A stretch of DNA of 64,000 bases from Sulfuricurvum sp. Its GTDB lineage: Bacteria > Campylobacterota > Campylobacteria > Campylobacterales > Sulfurimonadaceae. The stretch spans positions 310,001-374,000 of the forward strand of contig JAUXYP010000002.1 of the NCBI GenBank assembly GCA_030694265.1. The letters run 5' to 3'. The notes beneath the pieces were generated by a model. The model was not told the DNA's origin. It worked only from the letters and a program-made list of their open reading frames with translations, and ran no database searches. The position numbers and the translations under genes are program-made. Shown here one piece after another: positions 20,204 through 28,716 of the stretch (positions are counted from its first letter, which is position 1; each line of letters starts with the position of its first letter).

Positions 20204-20797
20204 TTACCGTACTAATGCACCTCGTATATCATTTTCTGTGGGGCGAATATAGCGCATAGTTGTTTTGCTATCCCGATGACCGATGAACATCTGAATTATT
20301 CTCGTATTGACCCCTCTGCTCGCGTATTCGGTAATTAATCCTTGGCGAAAGCTATGTGAAGTGTAACCGCTGTCTCCTAATGCTTTTTGCATATGCTTGT
20401 TGATCGTATTGATCATATTCACGTTACTTAGTGAGGCATACGGCTTATTGAGCTTGCGAATGAGCTTAACATCATCATCCAATAACAAATCCGAGGCAAA
20501 CAGTTTTTTTATAGCTTGTATCGCGTTTTGTGAAAAATAAAGTTTTCGTTCCATATTCTGCTTATGGGTAACAATTTTGACTTCACCGTTGTTAATAATG
20601 CTTTTTAAATCTTCCACTCTTAACTGCGAGATTTCATTGATGCGGATACCTGTATAAAATAATATGGCATATATCTTCAAAAAACGCTCTTTGGTGAAGT
20701 CTTTGATCTCATCATCCCGTTTTGTAAAATTAATGAGCCGTTTGTACTCCACTTCCGTGATGCTTTCTTTGATACGTTGTGTTTTTGAATTTTTCAT
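20204..20797 (-). CDS. Small tyrosine recombinase, catalytic domain only
   Basis: A 197-residue protein with all catalytic residues of the tyrosine recombinase family: Arg in YTGIRINEIS, HSFRQG (His-x-x-Arg), GHRDS, and the nucleophile in TMRYIRP. The N-terminal core-binding (SAM-like) domain of normal integrases, about 100 residues, is missing. Such single-domain forms occur as accessory recombinases of integrative elements. It lies mid-island rather than beside either attachment site, so it may not be the enzyme that inserted the island. Repeats of AACCTAA flank its start. Confidence 0.85.
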   Translation of the reverse strand: MKNSKTQRIKESITEVEYKRLINFTKRDDEIKDFTKERFLKIYAILFYTGIRINEISQLRVEDLKSIINNGEVKIVTHKQNMERKLYFSQNAIQAIKKLFASDLLLDDDVKLIRKLNKPYASLSNVNMINTINKHMQKALGDSGYTSHSFRQGLITEYASRGVNTRIIQMFIGHRDSKTTMRYIRPTENDIRGALVR

Positions 20798-20800
20798 ATA

Positions 20801-20924
20801 AACCTAACCTTTTACCCCTTGATACGGATATTTTATTAGGTTGAATATGCAAAGCAACTGCAACTAGCGTGTCAACCGCCCATAAACAGGGGAAACCTAA
20901 TAAATTAGATGAAAACGTTAGGTT
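20801..20924. repeat. Four AACCTAA/TTAGGTT heptamers upstream of the small recombinase
   Basis: AACCTAA at 20801-20807 and 20894-20900, and TTAGGTT at 20836-20842 and 20918-20924. They form two inverted pairs within 124 bp. The first lies only 3 bp upstream of the recombinase start codon, over the likely ribosome binding site. This fits an operator or a set of recombinase binding sites, probably with autoregulation. Confidence 0.5.
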
Positions 20925-20985
20925 TTTTATACATGATGATTGAAGCCAATGAAATTTGCCTCAAGAAAGGTATGTGCCCAAGCTA

Positions 20986-21156
20986 TTACCTAGCTGGACA
21001 CATTTTTTCATATCGGATTCCGTAACTCTCAAAGAGTTCTTTACTATCGTATTTAAAATCAGGGTCGAATATAGTTTCACATAGCCCCTTTTTCTTCTTT
21101 GGCATCAGTTTCCTGAACGCCATTATTACCTCTTCTATCAGTACCTTATGTTTCAT
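20986..21156 (-). CDS. Small basic protein, unknown function
   Basis: A 56-residue reading frame on the minus strand, starting MKHKVLIEEVIMAFRKLMP and ending ...YEKMCPAR. AGGA lies 9 bp before the ATG. A lysine run (PKKKKG) is followed by DPDFKYDSKELFESYGIRYE. I do not recognise it. Composition and start look like a real gene, but there is no family support. The stretch to the next gene (21157-21507) has no gene; it holds an inverted repeat GATAAAAGT/ACTTTTATC at 21251-21289 and AT-rich promoter-like DNA. Confidence 0.5.
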   Translation of the reverse strand: MKHKVLIEEVIMAFRKLMPKKKKGLCETIFDPDFKYDSKELFESYGIRYEKMCPAR

Positions 21157-21507
21157 ATTATGTTCCTATATTTTTTATTTTTGTATTATTGAAGCACTCG
21201 TTCCGCCCATTCCATGATCAAATTACACACCAAGAGTGTTCTCTTGTCTCGATAAAAGTTTTGGAAGTCTGTTAGTGTTTACTTTTATCAATATTGATTG
21301 CCACTGATACAATTGAATAATTTTCATTTTGCACCGCTCAATTTCTTCCTTAAATATAATAATTTGTTATTTGTATTGATATCTTTCACACAGCTAATAA
21401 AGCGTTTGGCAAATTATTCAGCCTAGCACCTATCCAAACATTTTTAGAAATACAAATCATTCCCATAGAAATAAATATATCAATATAAAATAAAAGGAGA
21501 ATTACAA

Positions 21508-21804
21508 ATGGAACTGATGACCGAGGAGTTGCAAAAAAACTTGCCCAAGCTATACGATACCGAGGATACGAAAATAGAGGATAAGATCGTTTATATTCGA
21601 TACTATGAGATCAATAGCGGCTGGCAATGGTTCATTACTGAATATAGCTCTAGCGATAGACTGTGTTTTGGCTATGTATGTGGCTTTGAAAATGAATGGG
21701 GTTATTTTAGTCTAGAAGAGATGGAGCAGATCGATTCGATTATTCGAGACGAAATGTTTAGACCAATTAAGTTCAGCGAATTAAACAAGTCGACGGAGAA
21801 ATAA
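21508..21804 (+). CDS. DUF2958-like protein
   Basis: A 98-residue acidic protein with a strong AAAGGAG site before the ATG. The order LPKLYDTEDTKIEDKIV, GWQWFITEYSS, FGYVCGFENEWGYFSLEEME and a closing RPIKFSEL is that of the DUF2958 family. These are small proteins common on plasmids, ICEs and genomic islands, with no assigned function. It is coupled to the next gene (1 bp gap), and a terminator follows that gene. Confidence 0.7.
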   Translation: MELMTEELQKNLPKLYDTEDTKIEDKIVYIRYYEINSGWQWFITEYSSSDRLCFGYVCGFENEWGYFSLEEMEQIDSIIRDEMFRPIKFSELNKSTEK

Positions 21805-21805
21805 G

Positions 21806-21997
21806 ATGAAAGATTATGAAGATTTAGAAGACGAGGTTAAGCAGGAACTTGAAGCCATTTCGGATAATGATCCGTATGGGCTCAGTCCAAAAACGCTTTT
21901 CAAAAATATCCTGTGTTCAACAGGAGATGATGAAACACTATCAAAAATATTTGAGGTGCCGTTATCACTGGTGAAGAGGATTAAGGAGAGAGAATAA
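21806..21997 (+). CDS. Small hypothetical protein coupled to the DUF2958 gene
   Basis: A 63-residue acidic protein. The C-terminal half, LCSTGDDETLSKIFEVPLSLVKRIKERE, reads like a short helix-turn-helix of the kind in which an LSKIFEVP-type turn precedes the recognition helix. Function unknown. It begins one base after the preceding stop and ends just before a hairpin terminator, so the two genes form a bicistronic unit. Confidence 0.55.
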   Translation: MKDYEDLEDEVKQELEAISDNDPYGLSPKTLFKNILCSTGDDETLSKIFEVPLSLVKRIKERE

Positions 21998-22024
21998 ATA
22001 TGGGGCGGAAGCTCCATATTTTTT
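21998..22024 (+). terminator. Rho-independent terminator
   Basis: ATATGGGGC, loop GGAA, GCTCCATAT (9 bp stem with one G-U pair) followed by five T. It lies one base after the stop of the small gene. Confidence 0.8.
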
Positions 22025-22119
22025 AGAGATAGTAGAAATTACTAGTATGCAAATTCAATTTTAATAAATTACAGCTATACTCGGACATATTAAAAAAATA
22101 CACTGTGAGGAATGATACC

Positions 22120-23979
22120 TTGGAGCCAGTAGAAATAAAAAAATATCCATTAAGTCTAAATACATTCAAGTTTACTGTAAACACGACTGATCGAACATTT
22201 CAAGAAAGTTTATTTGATTTTCTTCGTACTCAAAATTTATTGGAAGTATTTAGTAACACAAAAATAAAAATGTATTCCTATACATTGAATAGGGTCAAAG
22301 CTATAGAAGCATTGGCTACTGGTAGGGATGAGAAATATCTTTTAGACATTAAAGAGAAGGGCAGCGTTTTTTTTACTTTAAAAATTACCAATAAACACGA
22401 TTATAGCTTTTCATTTGATGGACTATCAGAATTAATACCTTTTGATTTACCTGTGAGTATATTGGGTGAAAAATCAGATGTTGCTTATGCTAATCAAACG
22501 ATTTATTCCGATGAAGGTTTGATTGCCGAGAGAACATCAATATTACAAAATTGTTTAAAATTTATAAAAGAAAAAGGGTTGTATGCTAATAGTAAAATCA
22601 AATCTTTTGGACTATCAACTACACCTGAACAGGTTGAATATTATGAAAAAATCAGGTTAATCAAGTTTAATACGGATAAGAAGAATGGTGCATACAGCTC
22701 TTGGGGATATAAAAAATCAAGTGATATATATACATCCAAAATAAATTATTATAAAGCGTATATAAAATATCCACAAGATATTGTTGAAAATTTTAAAGAA
22801 TTATCATCCGATAAAATTATCAAAAAACTTCACAAGGTATTGGATAAAAAATTAAAAACTTGTGAAGATATAGTTATTCAAAAAGAATCCCAAGATAGAT
22901 ACTGTGTGAAAGTCAATGCAAGTTGTTCCATGAAATTTGATTCACCAATAGTGATTTCAGAAAGGAATCATCTTGAATTTAAGCTTGATATTGATAGTAA
23001 ATCGGATATATTTAAAATTTCACACACTAGTAGAAAAGGTGTTAAGCAAAATTTGTATAGAACAACGAAAGAATCAACAAATAGCACATCGGATCAAGTG
23101 CATTCAACACATGAAGCGACATATACAGATTTTAACGTATATCAAGAGATTGAAACCTTTCAGCAACAAGTTTATTCATTATTCAATGTAGCAAAAAAAT
23201 GTATTTCAATTTCATTGGATAATCAGGGGAAATTGAAAAAATGCGTGAGTCAAATAAGTAAAGACACGCAAAAAGAGTTATCAATGTTTCATAAGTATTC
23301 ATCTATCAACCTTTTCAGGAAAGATTTGAAACTTTATGTCAATACATTTGAGGAAGCGATCAAAAGCTACAATGATTCGGCACTGAATATAATCGAAGAT
23401 TTTTCTTTAAAGGTAAAGAAAATCAGTGCATTATCTAAAAATAAAAAGAATGTGGGTAATTCGCATGAAATGATAGAGTTGAAAGATGAATTTTCTTCTG
23501 AAATGACTAAGATTATGGATGATTATTTACAAGCATTTGAAAAGTTCCTGTCTGAATTAACTTCAGATGATGAGATAAAGAATGGCTATTACATAAAAAG
23601 TGAAACAGTATATACAGAAGAAAATTCATTTACATTAAATACAAAAGAGCAACTTACTTGTAGCTTTTATGTGAATAGATGGGATACAAAACATAAAGAG
23701 ATATTAGAGAAGTATGATGAGGATAAAAAGCATTATTACACACTCGATGATGATTTGAGCGATATTGTAAATCACCTCATGAGTTTTACCTCAAAATACA
23801 AATTGCTAGTAATAAATGATGATGCGTTGCTGAATCAAGTCTCAGATGAAAATGCAGAGCATTTCAAAACAAAAAAGAAATTTCAAGATATGGTTTTAAA
23901 TGATTCAAATGTCACTGAGCTTATGGATTTAAGCGAGGCGAAGCTAACGCAATACCTAAAAAAATTATTGGATAAATAG
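22120..23979 (+). CDS. Unrecognised 619-residue island protein
   Basis: The most likely start is the TTG at 22120, with GTGAGG 9 bp upstream; the GTG at 22105 has no ribosome binding site. The protein is rich in Lys, Asn, Ser and Ile, with no membrane helix and no motif I recognise. The N-terminal half has many beta-type segments (SVFFTLKITNKHDYSFSFDG). Residues around 340-480 look helical (QQQVYSLFNVAKKCISIS, LKLYVNTFEEAIKSYNDS). The C terminus is charged and ends KLTQYLKKLLDK. It stands alone between the DUF2958 pair and an interrupted gene. A defence role is possible by location only. Confidence 0.7.
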   Translation: MEPVEIKKYPLSLNTFKFTVNTTDRTFQESLFDFLRTQNLLEVFSNTKIKMYSYTLNRVKAIEALATGRDEKYLLDIKEKGSVFFTLKITNKHDYSFSFDGLSELIPFDLPVSILGEKSDVAYANQTIYSDEGLIAERTSILQNCLKFIKEKGLYANSKIKSFGLSTTPEQVEYYEKIRLIKFNTDKKNGAYSSWGYKKSSDIYTSKINYYKAYIKYPQDIVENFKELSSDKIIKKLHKVLDKKLKTCEDIVIQKESQDRYCVKVNASCSMKFDSPIVISERNHLEFKLDIDSKSDIFKISHTSRKGVKQNLYRTTKESTNSTSDQVHSTHEATYTDFNVYQEIETFQQQVYSLFNVAKKCISISLDNQGKLKKCVSQISKDTQKELSMFHKYSSINLFRKDLKLYVNTFEEAIKSYNDSALNIIEDFSLKVKKISALSKNKKNVGNSHEMIELKDEFSSEMTKIMDDYLQAFEKFLSELTSDDEIKNGYYIKSETVYTEENSFTLNTKEQLTCSFYVNRWDTKHKEILEKYDEDKKHYYTLDDDLSDIVNHLMSFTSKYKLLVINDDALLNQVSDENAEHFKTKKKFQDMVLNDSNVTELMDLSEAKLTQYLKKLLDK

Positions 23980-24335
23980 TAAGAAATATAATTTTACATA
24001 CTAATAAATAGTATTAAAAGTATAGGAGGGAGCACTCTCTATTGTTAAATCTCCAAGTGTAGTATGTACTCTACTTGGATCAATCCTCATGTGATCATTT
24101 CTTTGATCATAACAGCCAGATGAATATTTATTAGTATGTAAAATCTGAATATTTGCCACAATTCGATCAACTCCAAGATTTTCTTCAATCACCTTCAAGA
24201 CTTACGTGTGCTGTGGGCGTCATTCGATTTTTTTATCTTTATGGATAACAAACCTAATACCATAGAAATTATCCCGTGAGCATGTGATTTACGCTAGTAA
24301 TAACATCGCTACAAAACACATAAAAGGATAAAAAA

Positions 24336-25166
24336 ATGATTGAAAATAATCATTCTATTAATAGCGTTTTTGACGTTATGAAATATTGTACCAAGGAGTA
24401 TCAATTGGATGCAAGAATGGGGCCAAAAGCCATCATTCAAACGTTTTCACGACGTCCAGTTACCAAACAGGATATTAGTACCATGAAGTCGATTCTTGAA
24501 GAAGAAGGGCTAATCCCCTTTAATTCTGGAGAATTTGGAGTAACTTCATTATTAGAAAAGAAAAAGTTTTTATCATATGTTGATTTTAATGATGATTTTA
24601 CCGACTATACAATGGTAGAAAAAGATGAATCCATGTTTTCAAATAAAGAAGTTTTTGAACAGTACGTTAAAGAGTATAAAATTTATATTGAAAAAGAGAA
24701 CGCAGACCTCTTAGGTAAAAAATTACAGGAGTTTGGACATACGTTAAGAGAACCAAGTATGTATGACATAATGCATGACCTTAGAGGTGAACCATTGAAT
24801 AACTTAGATGATTATATACTTGATATCCCCGAGATTAATGATTTCTTGGCAGAAGGTTCTTATTTGATTTTCTACGATGGCCTCGTTAGATATTACGTAA
24901 ACAGTCCGTGTGATATGAGACTAGCCATTGATGCAGGCATGAAAACAGAATATGAAATTTTCCCACTGTTCTATAAAACATATTATCCATTCGCTATGGA
25001 TAACGGTCCTTGTGAACGTTTACCAAGCAATTGTTGGTTTGAAAAAATCGATGGTGATCAATACCTAACCGTTAATGATACCAATGCGTATATCAAAGTG
25101 ATGGAAAGAGTGTCAACGGCGGAGTTAAATTCGGCAGATTTTCGTAAAAAATATTACGAATTGTAA
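24336..25166 (+). pseudogene. Hypothetical gene whose 3' end was replaced by the IS21-type element
   Basis: An open frame of 276 codons with AAAGGA before the ATG. The IS left end starts at 25111, so the last 18 codons (from about SVSTAELN) are read from the IS inverted repeat and the original C terminus is lost. The N-terminal part, residues 15-60, looks like a winged helix (DVMKYCTKEYQLDARMGPKAIIQTF). The later part has IFYDGLVRYYVNS and PFAMDNGPCERLPSNCWFEK. I do not recognise the family. The missing 3' part is not found on the other side of the IS. Confidence 0.65.
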
Positions 25167-25183
25167 CCTTAAGCGACGATGGT

Positions 25184-25990
25184 TTAATCTACTCCTTGTC
25201 CTGATTTTTCCTCTTGAAACTTATATAAGTCTGAATTGACTATTCCCTCATCTTTTTTCTCTTTTAAACGATACGAATCCCCAAGTATATTTATGACATG
25301 TGAATGGTGTAGTAGTCTATCGAGTATGGCTGTAGTCACTACCTTGTCGTTTGCAAATATACCGCTCCATTGACTAAACACTAAATTGGACGTAACTATG
25401 GTTGCTCCTCTTTCGTATCGCTTGGAGATTACTTGAAAGAAATGGTGAGCGTCCTCTTTGCTCATTGGGAAATAGCCTATTTCGTCAATTACAAGGAGTG
25501 ATGGTGCCATAATAGCTTGACGAATAAAAGAGTCGTAGCGCTTCTCTTTTTTGGCATTACTCATCTGCATAATAAGATCAGAAATGGTGATAAACCGAGC
25601 TTTAACCCGTTTTTGCACTGCACCGTAGGCAAGAGCAATAGCTAAGTGGGTTTTACCCACACCTGATTGCCCAAGAAGGATAATATTCTCGTTTCGTTTT
25701 ACAAACTCAAGCGTAAAAAGCTCTTCCACTTGTCTTCGATTAACTCCTACGGTAAAGTTAAAATCAAACTGTTCGAGCGTTTTTATCGTGGGAAACCCAG
25801 CCATTTTTGTGAGGGTAACTCGAGAACGTTTAGCTCTATTATCAGATTCAAATTTGAGCATCTCATACAGATACTCACTGTATTTCCAATTCTCTTTTGC
25901 AGCACGATTACTAAGCTCATGGTGCATCTCCCCAAAGGTATTTAATTGTAGCTCACGACAAAGCGTTTCAATCTTAGTGATTAGTTCCAT
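25184..25990 (-). CDS. istB: IS21-family helper ATPase IstB
   Basis: A 268-residue AAA+ protein, close to usual length. Walker A ILLGQSGVGKTHLAIALAYGA is near residue 100 and Walker B PSLLVIDEIGYFPMS follows. TSNLVFSQWSGIF is the sensor region typical of DnaC/IstB proteins. It works with IstA to select target DNA. Its start overlaps the end of istA. Confidence 0.95.
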   Translation of the reverse strand: MELITKIETLCRELQLNTFGEMHHELSNRAAKENWKYSEYLYEMLKFESDNRAKRSRVTLTKMAGFPTIKTLEQFDFNFTVGVNRRQVEELFTLEFVKRNENIILLGQSGVGKTHLAIALAYGAVQKRVKARFITISDLIMQMSNAKKEKRYDSFIRQAIMAPSLLVIDEIGYFPMSKEDAHHFFQVISKRYERGATIVTSNLVFSQWSGIFANDKVVTTAILDRLLHHSHVINILGDSYRLKEKKDEGIVNSDLYKFQEEKSGQGVD

Positions 25991-27087
25991 AGGGTTCCCC
26001 CTATAGCGTATGCAGGCACCACAAGATAGGCAACGGCAGGTATAAACTCATCATAGCGTTGCAAGTCACGGTTGGGAATATGAATGGTAATTCTATTGGA
26101 TGTTTGGCTATTTTTTGATACACTCATACCTGTAGCTTTTGTTGGGTGGACACCGCAATAAGGCTTAGGTAGAGGATGCAGCGCCAACTGCTCTTCTGCC
26201 AACAAGTCAAATGGTTTATGCAAAGTTGTTTGATGTATTCTGGAGTTAGCCGTAAAATCCAACCAATCCATAACTGCCGCATTGGCGTTCTCTAAACTCA
26301 TTTTATACCCCATCATCGAGAGCCTGACTTTAAAAATATTGTGAAAACTGTATCTAAAATAGTGGTTAAATCTCTCTACTTTCCCTTTGGTTTGAGCACG
26401 ATAAGGTTTGCAAACTTTAAGTTGCATCCCGCAGTGTTTTTGGGCAAAGTCACGAAACTGTTCGTTGAATTTATGTTTACCAAATCCATAAGCGTTACGC
26501 TTAGTGATAACGGTCTTCATATTGTCATAGAGACCTTCATGGGGCACTCCGCCAAAGTAGCTAAAGGCGTTCATATGGCACTTGATAAGCGTCTCTACTT
26601 TCTCATCACTCACATATTCAACATACGATGCTCTGGAATATCCCATAGTAGCTACAAATGCGGATAAGCCATCTTTTGGAAATTCAACCCAATCGACTTG
26701 CATCTGTTGGGCTTTTTTCGTCTCAAACCTCACCAACGGTTCTTCGTCTTTGACTTTTTGACGAAGATCATGTCTGCGCATAATGTCTTTCATCCAACGT
26801 AAAGAGCCTCTATACCCTAGCTTCTGAATCTCTTGATAGATGGAGGTGTTGGGAATCTCAACACCCAGAGTATGCGCTTCTTCGAGCATTCTTGCAATAT
26901 TGGGCAAATAGGAATCTACGGTTGTTTCAACTGTCTCTCGCTTGATAGCAGGAATATACCCCTCAGGCAACTTAGCATATTTGGCAACAGTGTCTCTGTT
27001 CATACCCAACTTGCGTGCTATTGCACTTTTGCTAAGACCATCTTTTAGCATCTGATGTATCATTTTTACTTCACCTTTTTTAAGCAT
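25981..27087 (-). CDS. istA: IS21-family transposase IstA
   Basis: A 368-residue transposase, on the short side for IstA. The N-terminal helix-turn-helix is KDGLSKSAIARKLGMNRDTVAKY. The DDE triad is visible: QVDWVEF, LYDNMKTV and KGKVERFNHYF. No frameshift is seen, so the element may still be active. Confidence 0.95.
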   Translation of the reverse strand: MLKKGEVKMIHQMLKDGLSKSAIARKLGMNRDTVAKYAKLPEGYIPAIKRETVETTVDSYLPNIARMLEEAHTLGVEIPNTSIYQEIQKLGYRGSLRWMKDIMRRHDLRQKVKDEEPLVRFETKKAQQMQVDWVEFPKDGLSAFVATMGYSRASYVEYVSDEKVETLIKCHMNAFSYFGGVPHEGLYDNMKTVITKRNAYGFGKHKFNEQFRDFAQKHCGMQLKVCKPYRAQTKGKVERFNHYFRYSFHNIFKVRLSMMGYKMSLENANAAVMDWLDFTANSRIHQTTLHKPFDLLAEEQLALHPLPKPYCGVHPTKATGMSVSKNSQTSNRITIHIPNRDLQRYDEFIPAVAYLVVPAYAIGGTLWN

Positions 27088-27210
27088 ACGCCCCCTTTCT
27101 AAATCAGAAAAAGGACTTTAGCGAATTTAATCCGCTTCTTTAAGCTTTTGGTTGTAAAAACTACTTTTTAGCAGCTTTTTATACTGCCCATTTTAACTCC
27201 GCCGTTGACA

Positions 27211-27323
27211 CCCCCATCTATACGGTAATGAAAATGATGAATCATTCTTCAATCGACATGACTATGCGTTACGCCAAACATGCTCCGGATGCAGGTAAAC
27301 GCGAGGTCGATAATCTCATCTAA
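27211..27323 (+). pseudogene. C-terminal relic of a tyrosine integrase
   Basis: Directly after the IS right end the plus strand reads IYTVMKMMNHSSIDMTMRYAK, then APDAGKREVDNLI and a stop. This is the last ~35 residues of a phage-type integrase, including the box with the conserved His (MNHSS) and the Tyr nucleophile (MRY). The rest of the gene is missing from the window. A hairpin AACTCCAA/TTGGAGTT (27330-27351) follows the stop. The place next to the tRNA attachment site suggests this was the island's own integrase. Confidence 0.8.
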
Positions 27324-27530
27324 ACTATTAACTCCAAAATATATTGGAGTTAATTCAGTAAACATTAGCACTGTAGTATCAAATGGTATCACTTGTATAA
27401 GGGGATTTCCACTAAAAACCGCAATAACCCCAAAAGTGGCGGAACATAGGTGGAAAAAATAGACATGGTTCAAACCAAAGGATAAGGGCTATTAGCGAGG
27501 ATATTGCAACAAATATTTTTTAAATAGTAC

Positions 27531-27550
27531 CGGAAAATAGCCGGAAAAAA
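27531..27550. repeat. Island end repeat, right copy
   Basis: A perfect 20 bp match to 6392-6411 (CGGAAAATAGCCGGAAAAAA), same orientation, 83 bp from the right attachment site. The 27324-27644 stretch around it has no gene that I can support. Confidence 0.6.
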
Positions 27551-27633
27551 GGTTTTTATCCATTAGCCTGAAATGGCAAAAAAGCATTTTTTATGCAATG
27601 AAACAAAGGGTTTATGGGGATTTTTGATGATTG

Positions 27634-27661
27634 ATTTAAAAGGGTGGCTCCGGATACTGGA
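27634..27661. repeat. Right attachment site of the Dnd island (within tRNA-Asn)
   Basis: Identical over 28 bases to 6232-6259 and overlaps the 3' end of tRNA-Asn, which starts at 27645 on this side. The crossover therefore lies in the acceptor/T-arm part of the tRNA gene. Confidence 0.85.
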
Positions 27662-27719
27662 TTCGAACCAGTGACCAAGTGATTAACAGTCACCTACTCT
27701 ACCGCTGAGCTAATCCGGA
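27645..27719 (-). tRNA. tRNA-Asn (GTT)
   Basis: A 75 nt cloverleaf with encoded CCA. The acceptor stem TCCGGAT/ATCCGGA is perfect, the anticodon loop is CTGTTAA with anticodon GTT, and the T arm is ACTGG TTCGAAT CCAGT. It is the integration target of the Dnd island. Confidence 0.96.
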
Positions 27720-27761
27720 ATGTTTAAGAGGTCGTAATTATAGTGAGCTTTATCTTAATTG

Positions 27762-28715
27762 TCAAGATTTTTGAGCTGTTTTTGGTCGTTTTCGCTCTTT
27801 GTTTTGTGATGGGAGGTAAAAAATGACATTTGAGCGTTCAATTGAGGTTATCTTTCCTTCATTAAGCAGATCTTGAAACCGTTTTTTGGACTTTTCATCG
27901 AAAAGGGCGTTGATGTCATCTTCGGTTAACGGACGTTTATCAAGCGTTGTAATAATATCATTATGAGAGAAAGTGGATGGGATGGCTTGAGCATGGGTAC
28001 GAGAAACAATATGAATGGGTAACGTGGTATCAAAATGGTGTGATAGATCAAAGAGCTCATTAAAACTCAGTCCTTCTACAGGGTAGGCTGGAGGTCTATC
28101 AATAGTACCAATATCTATGCGCTCACAGGGTATTGCTAATAATGCTTGATTGAGCGCTGCTATTTCTTCGTGTGTGTCATTAAGGCCTCGTACAAAAAGA
28201 ATCTCAATAAAGAGTTTTCCATGATAAACGTGTGAAAATTGCTGAATGGAATTTATGATGTCTACAATGTTGATTCCCTCTGCAGGGCGATCTATTTTAC
28301 GAAAAACTTCCGATGTAGCCGCATCAAGTGAAAGTTTGACTTGATCAAGTTTGAGCAGTGTATGAAACACTTTTGGATCGCTTAAATAAGCGCTGTTAGA
28401 GAGAATGAGCGTTTGTTTATTCCCTTTAATAGTGTCAATTTGAGCGATGAGTTCCTCAAGATAGGGATACATAGTTGGCTCACCATTGGCAGTAAGGGTA
28501 ATGACATCAATGTTGGGATGTTGAGTCAGTGCATGTTTTAAATCTACGATGATTGTTTCGACGGGGGTAATATCGTGTTGCTTGGTGATGGCCGGCAGTG
28601 GTGCTAATTCACAGTAAAGACAGTCGAAATTGCATTGTTTAGTAGAGGCGGAGAGATCGATCCCAAGTGACACGCCAAAGCGACGTGAATGGATAGGACC
28701 GAATATGGTGCTCAT
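27762..28715 (-). CDS. Radical SAM protein (Fe-S oxidoreductase, COG0731-like)
   Basis: A 317-residue protein. The radical SAM cluster motif CNFDCLYCE (CxxxCxxC) is near residue 28, preceded by GPIHSRRFGVSLGIDL. Downstream are LTANGEPTMYPYLEELI, SLDAATSEVFRKIDRP and LFVRGLNDTHEEI, the strands of the barrel in the subgroup with the wyosine-type TYW1-like C-terminal region. The actual reaction is unknown. It lies one base after hemE and probably shares its transcript. Confidence 0.85.
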   Translation of the reverse strand: MSTIFGPIHSRRFGVSLGIDLSASTKQCNFDCLYCELAPLPAITKQHDITPVETIIVDLKHALTQHPNIDVITLTANGEPTMYPYLEELIAQIDTIKGNKQTLILSNSAYLSDPKVFHTLLKLDQVKLSLDAATSEVFRKIDRPAEGINIVDIINSIQQFSHVYHGKLFIEILFVRGLNDTHEEIAALNQALLAIPCERIDIGTIDRPPAYPVEGLSFNELFDLSHHFDTTLPIHIVSRTHAQAIPSTFSHNDIITTLDKRPLTEDDINALFDEKSKKRFQDLLNEGKITSIERSNVIFYLPSQNKERKRPKTAQKS

Positions 28716-28716
28716 G

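Larger units (their letters stand above)
25111..27210 (-). mobile_element. IS21-family insertion sequence (2.1 kb)
   Basis: Ends are perfect 19 bp inverted repeats TGTCAACGGCGGAGTTAAA (25111-25129 and 27192-27210, reversed). Inside are istA and istB on the minus strand, overlapping by 10 bp, both intact. No target-site duplication is seen: the left flank is GAAAGAG and the right flank is CCCCCAT. IS21 elements usually give 4-8 bp duplications, so a deletion or recombination next to the IS is likely. Confidence 0.93.
6241..27661. mobile_element. Genomic island carrying the Dnd/Dpt phosphorothioation system, inserted in tRNA-Asn
   Basis: About 21.4 kb bounded by a duplicated 3' end of the tRNA-Asn gene: the full gene lies at the right end and a fragment at the left. 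Inside are dndCDE, dptFGH, an extra membrane protein gene, dndB, a small tyrosine recombinase, several unrecognised genes, an IS21-type element and the end of a second tyrosine recombinase. The chromosomal genes on either side, an LPS operon and a radical SAM protein, are ordinary. The 5' part (6260-6699) has no convincing gene; it holds a 20 bp end repeat and the dndC promoter. Confidence 0.85.

Noticed and set aside
24001-24198. 65-codon frame on the minus strand after the 619-residue gene
   Set aside because: Only a TTG start, no ribosome binding site, no recognisable family. It could be a gene remnant, but I cannot support it.
27330-27351. Hairpin AACTCCAA/TTGGAGTT as a terminator
   Set aside because: No T run follows. 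Noted only as a hairpin after the integrase relic.
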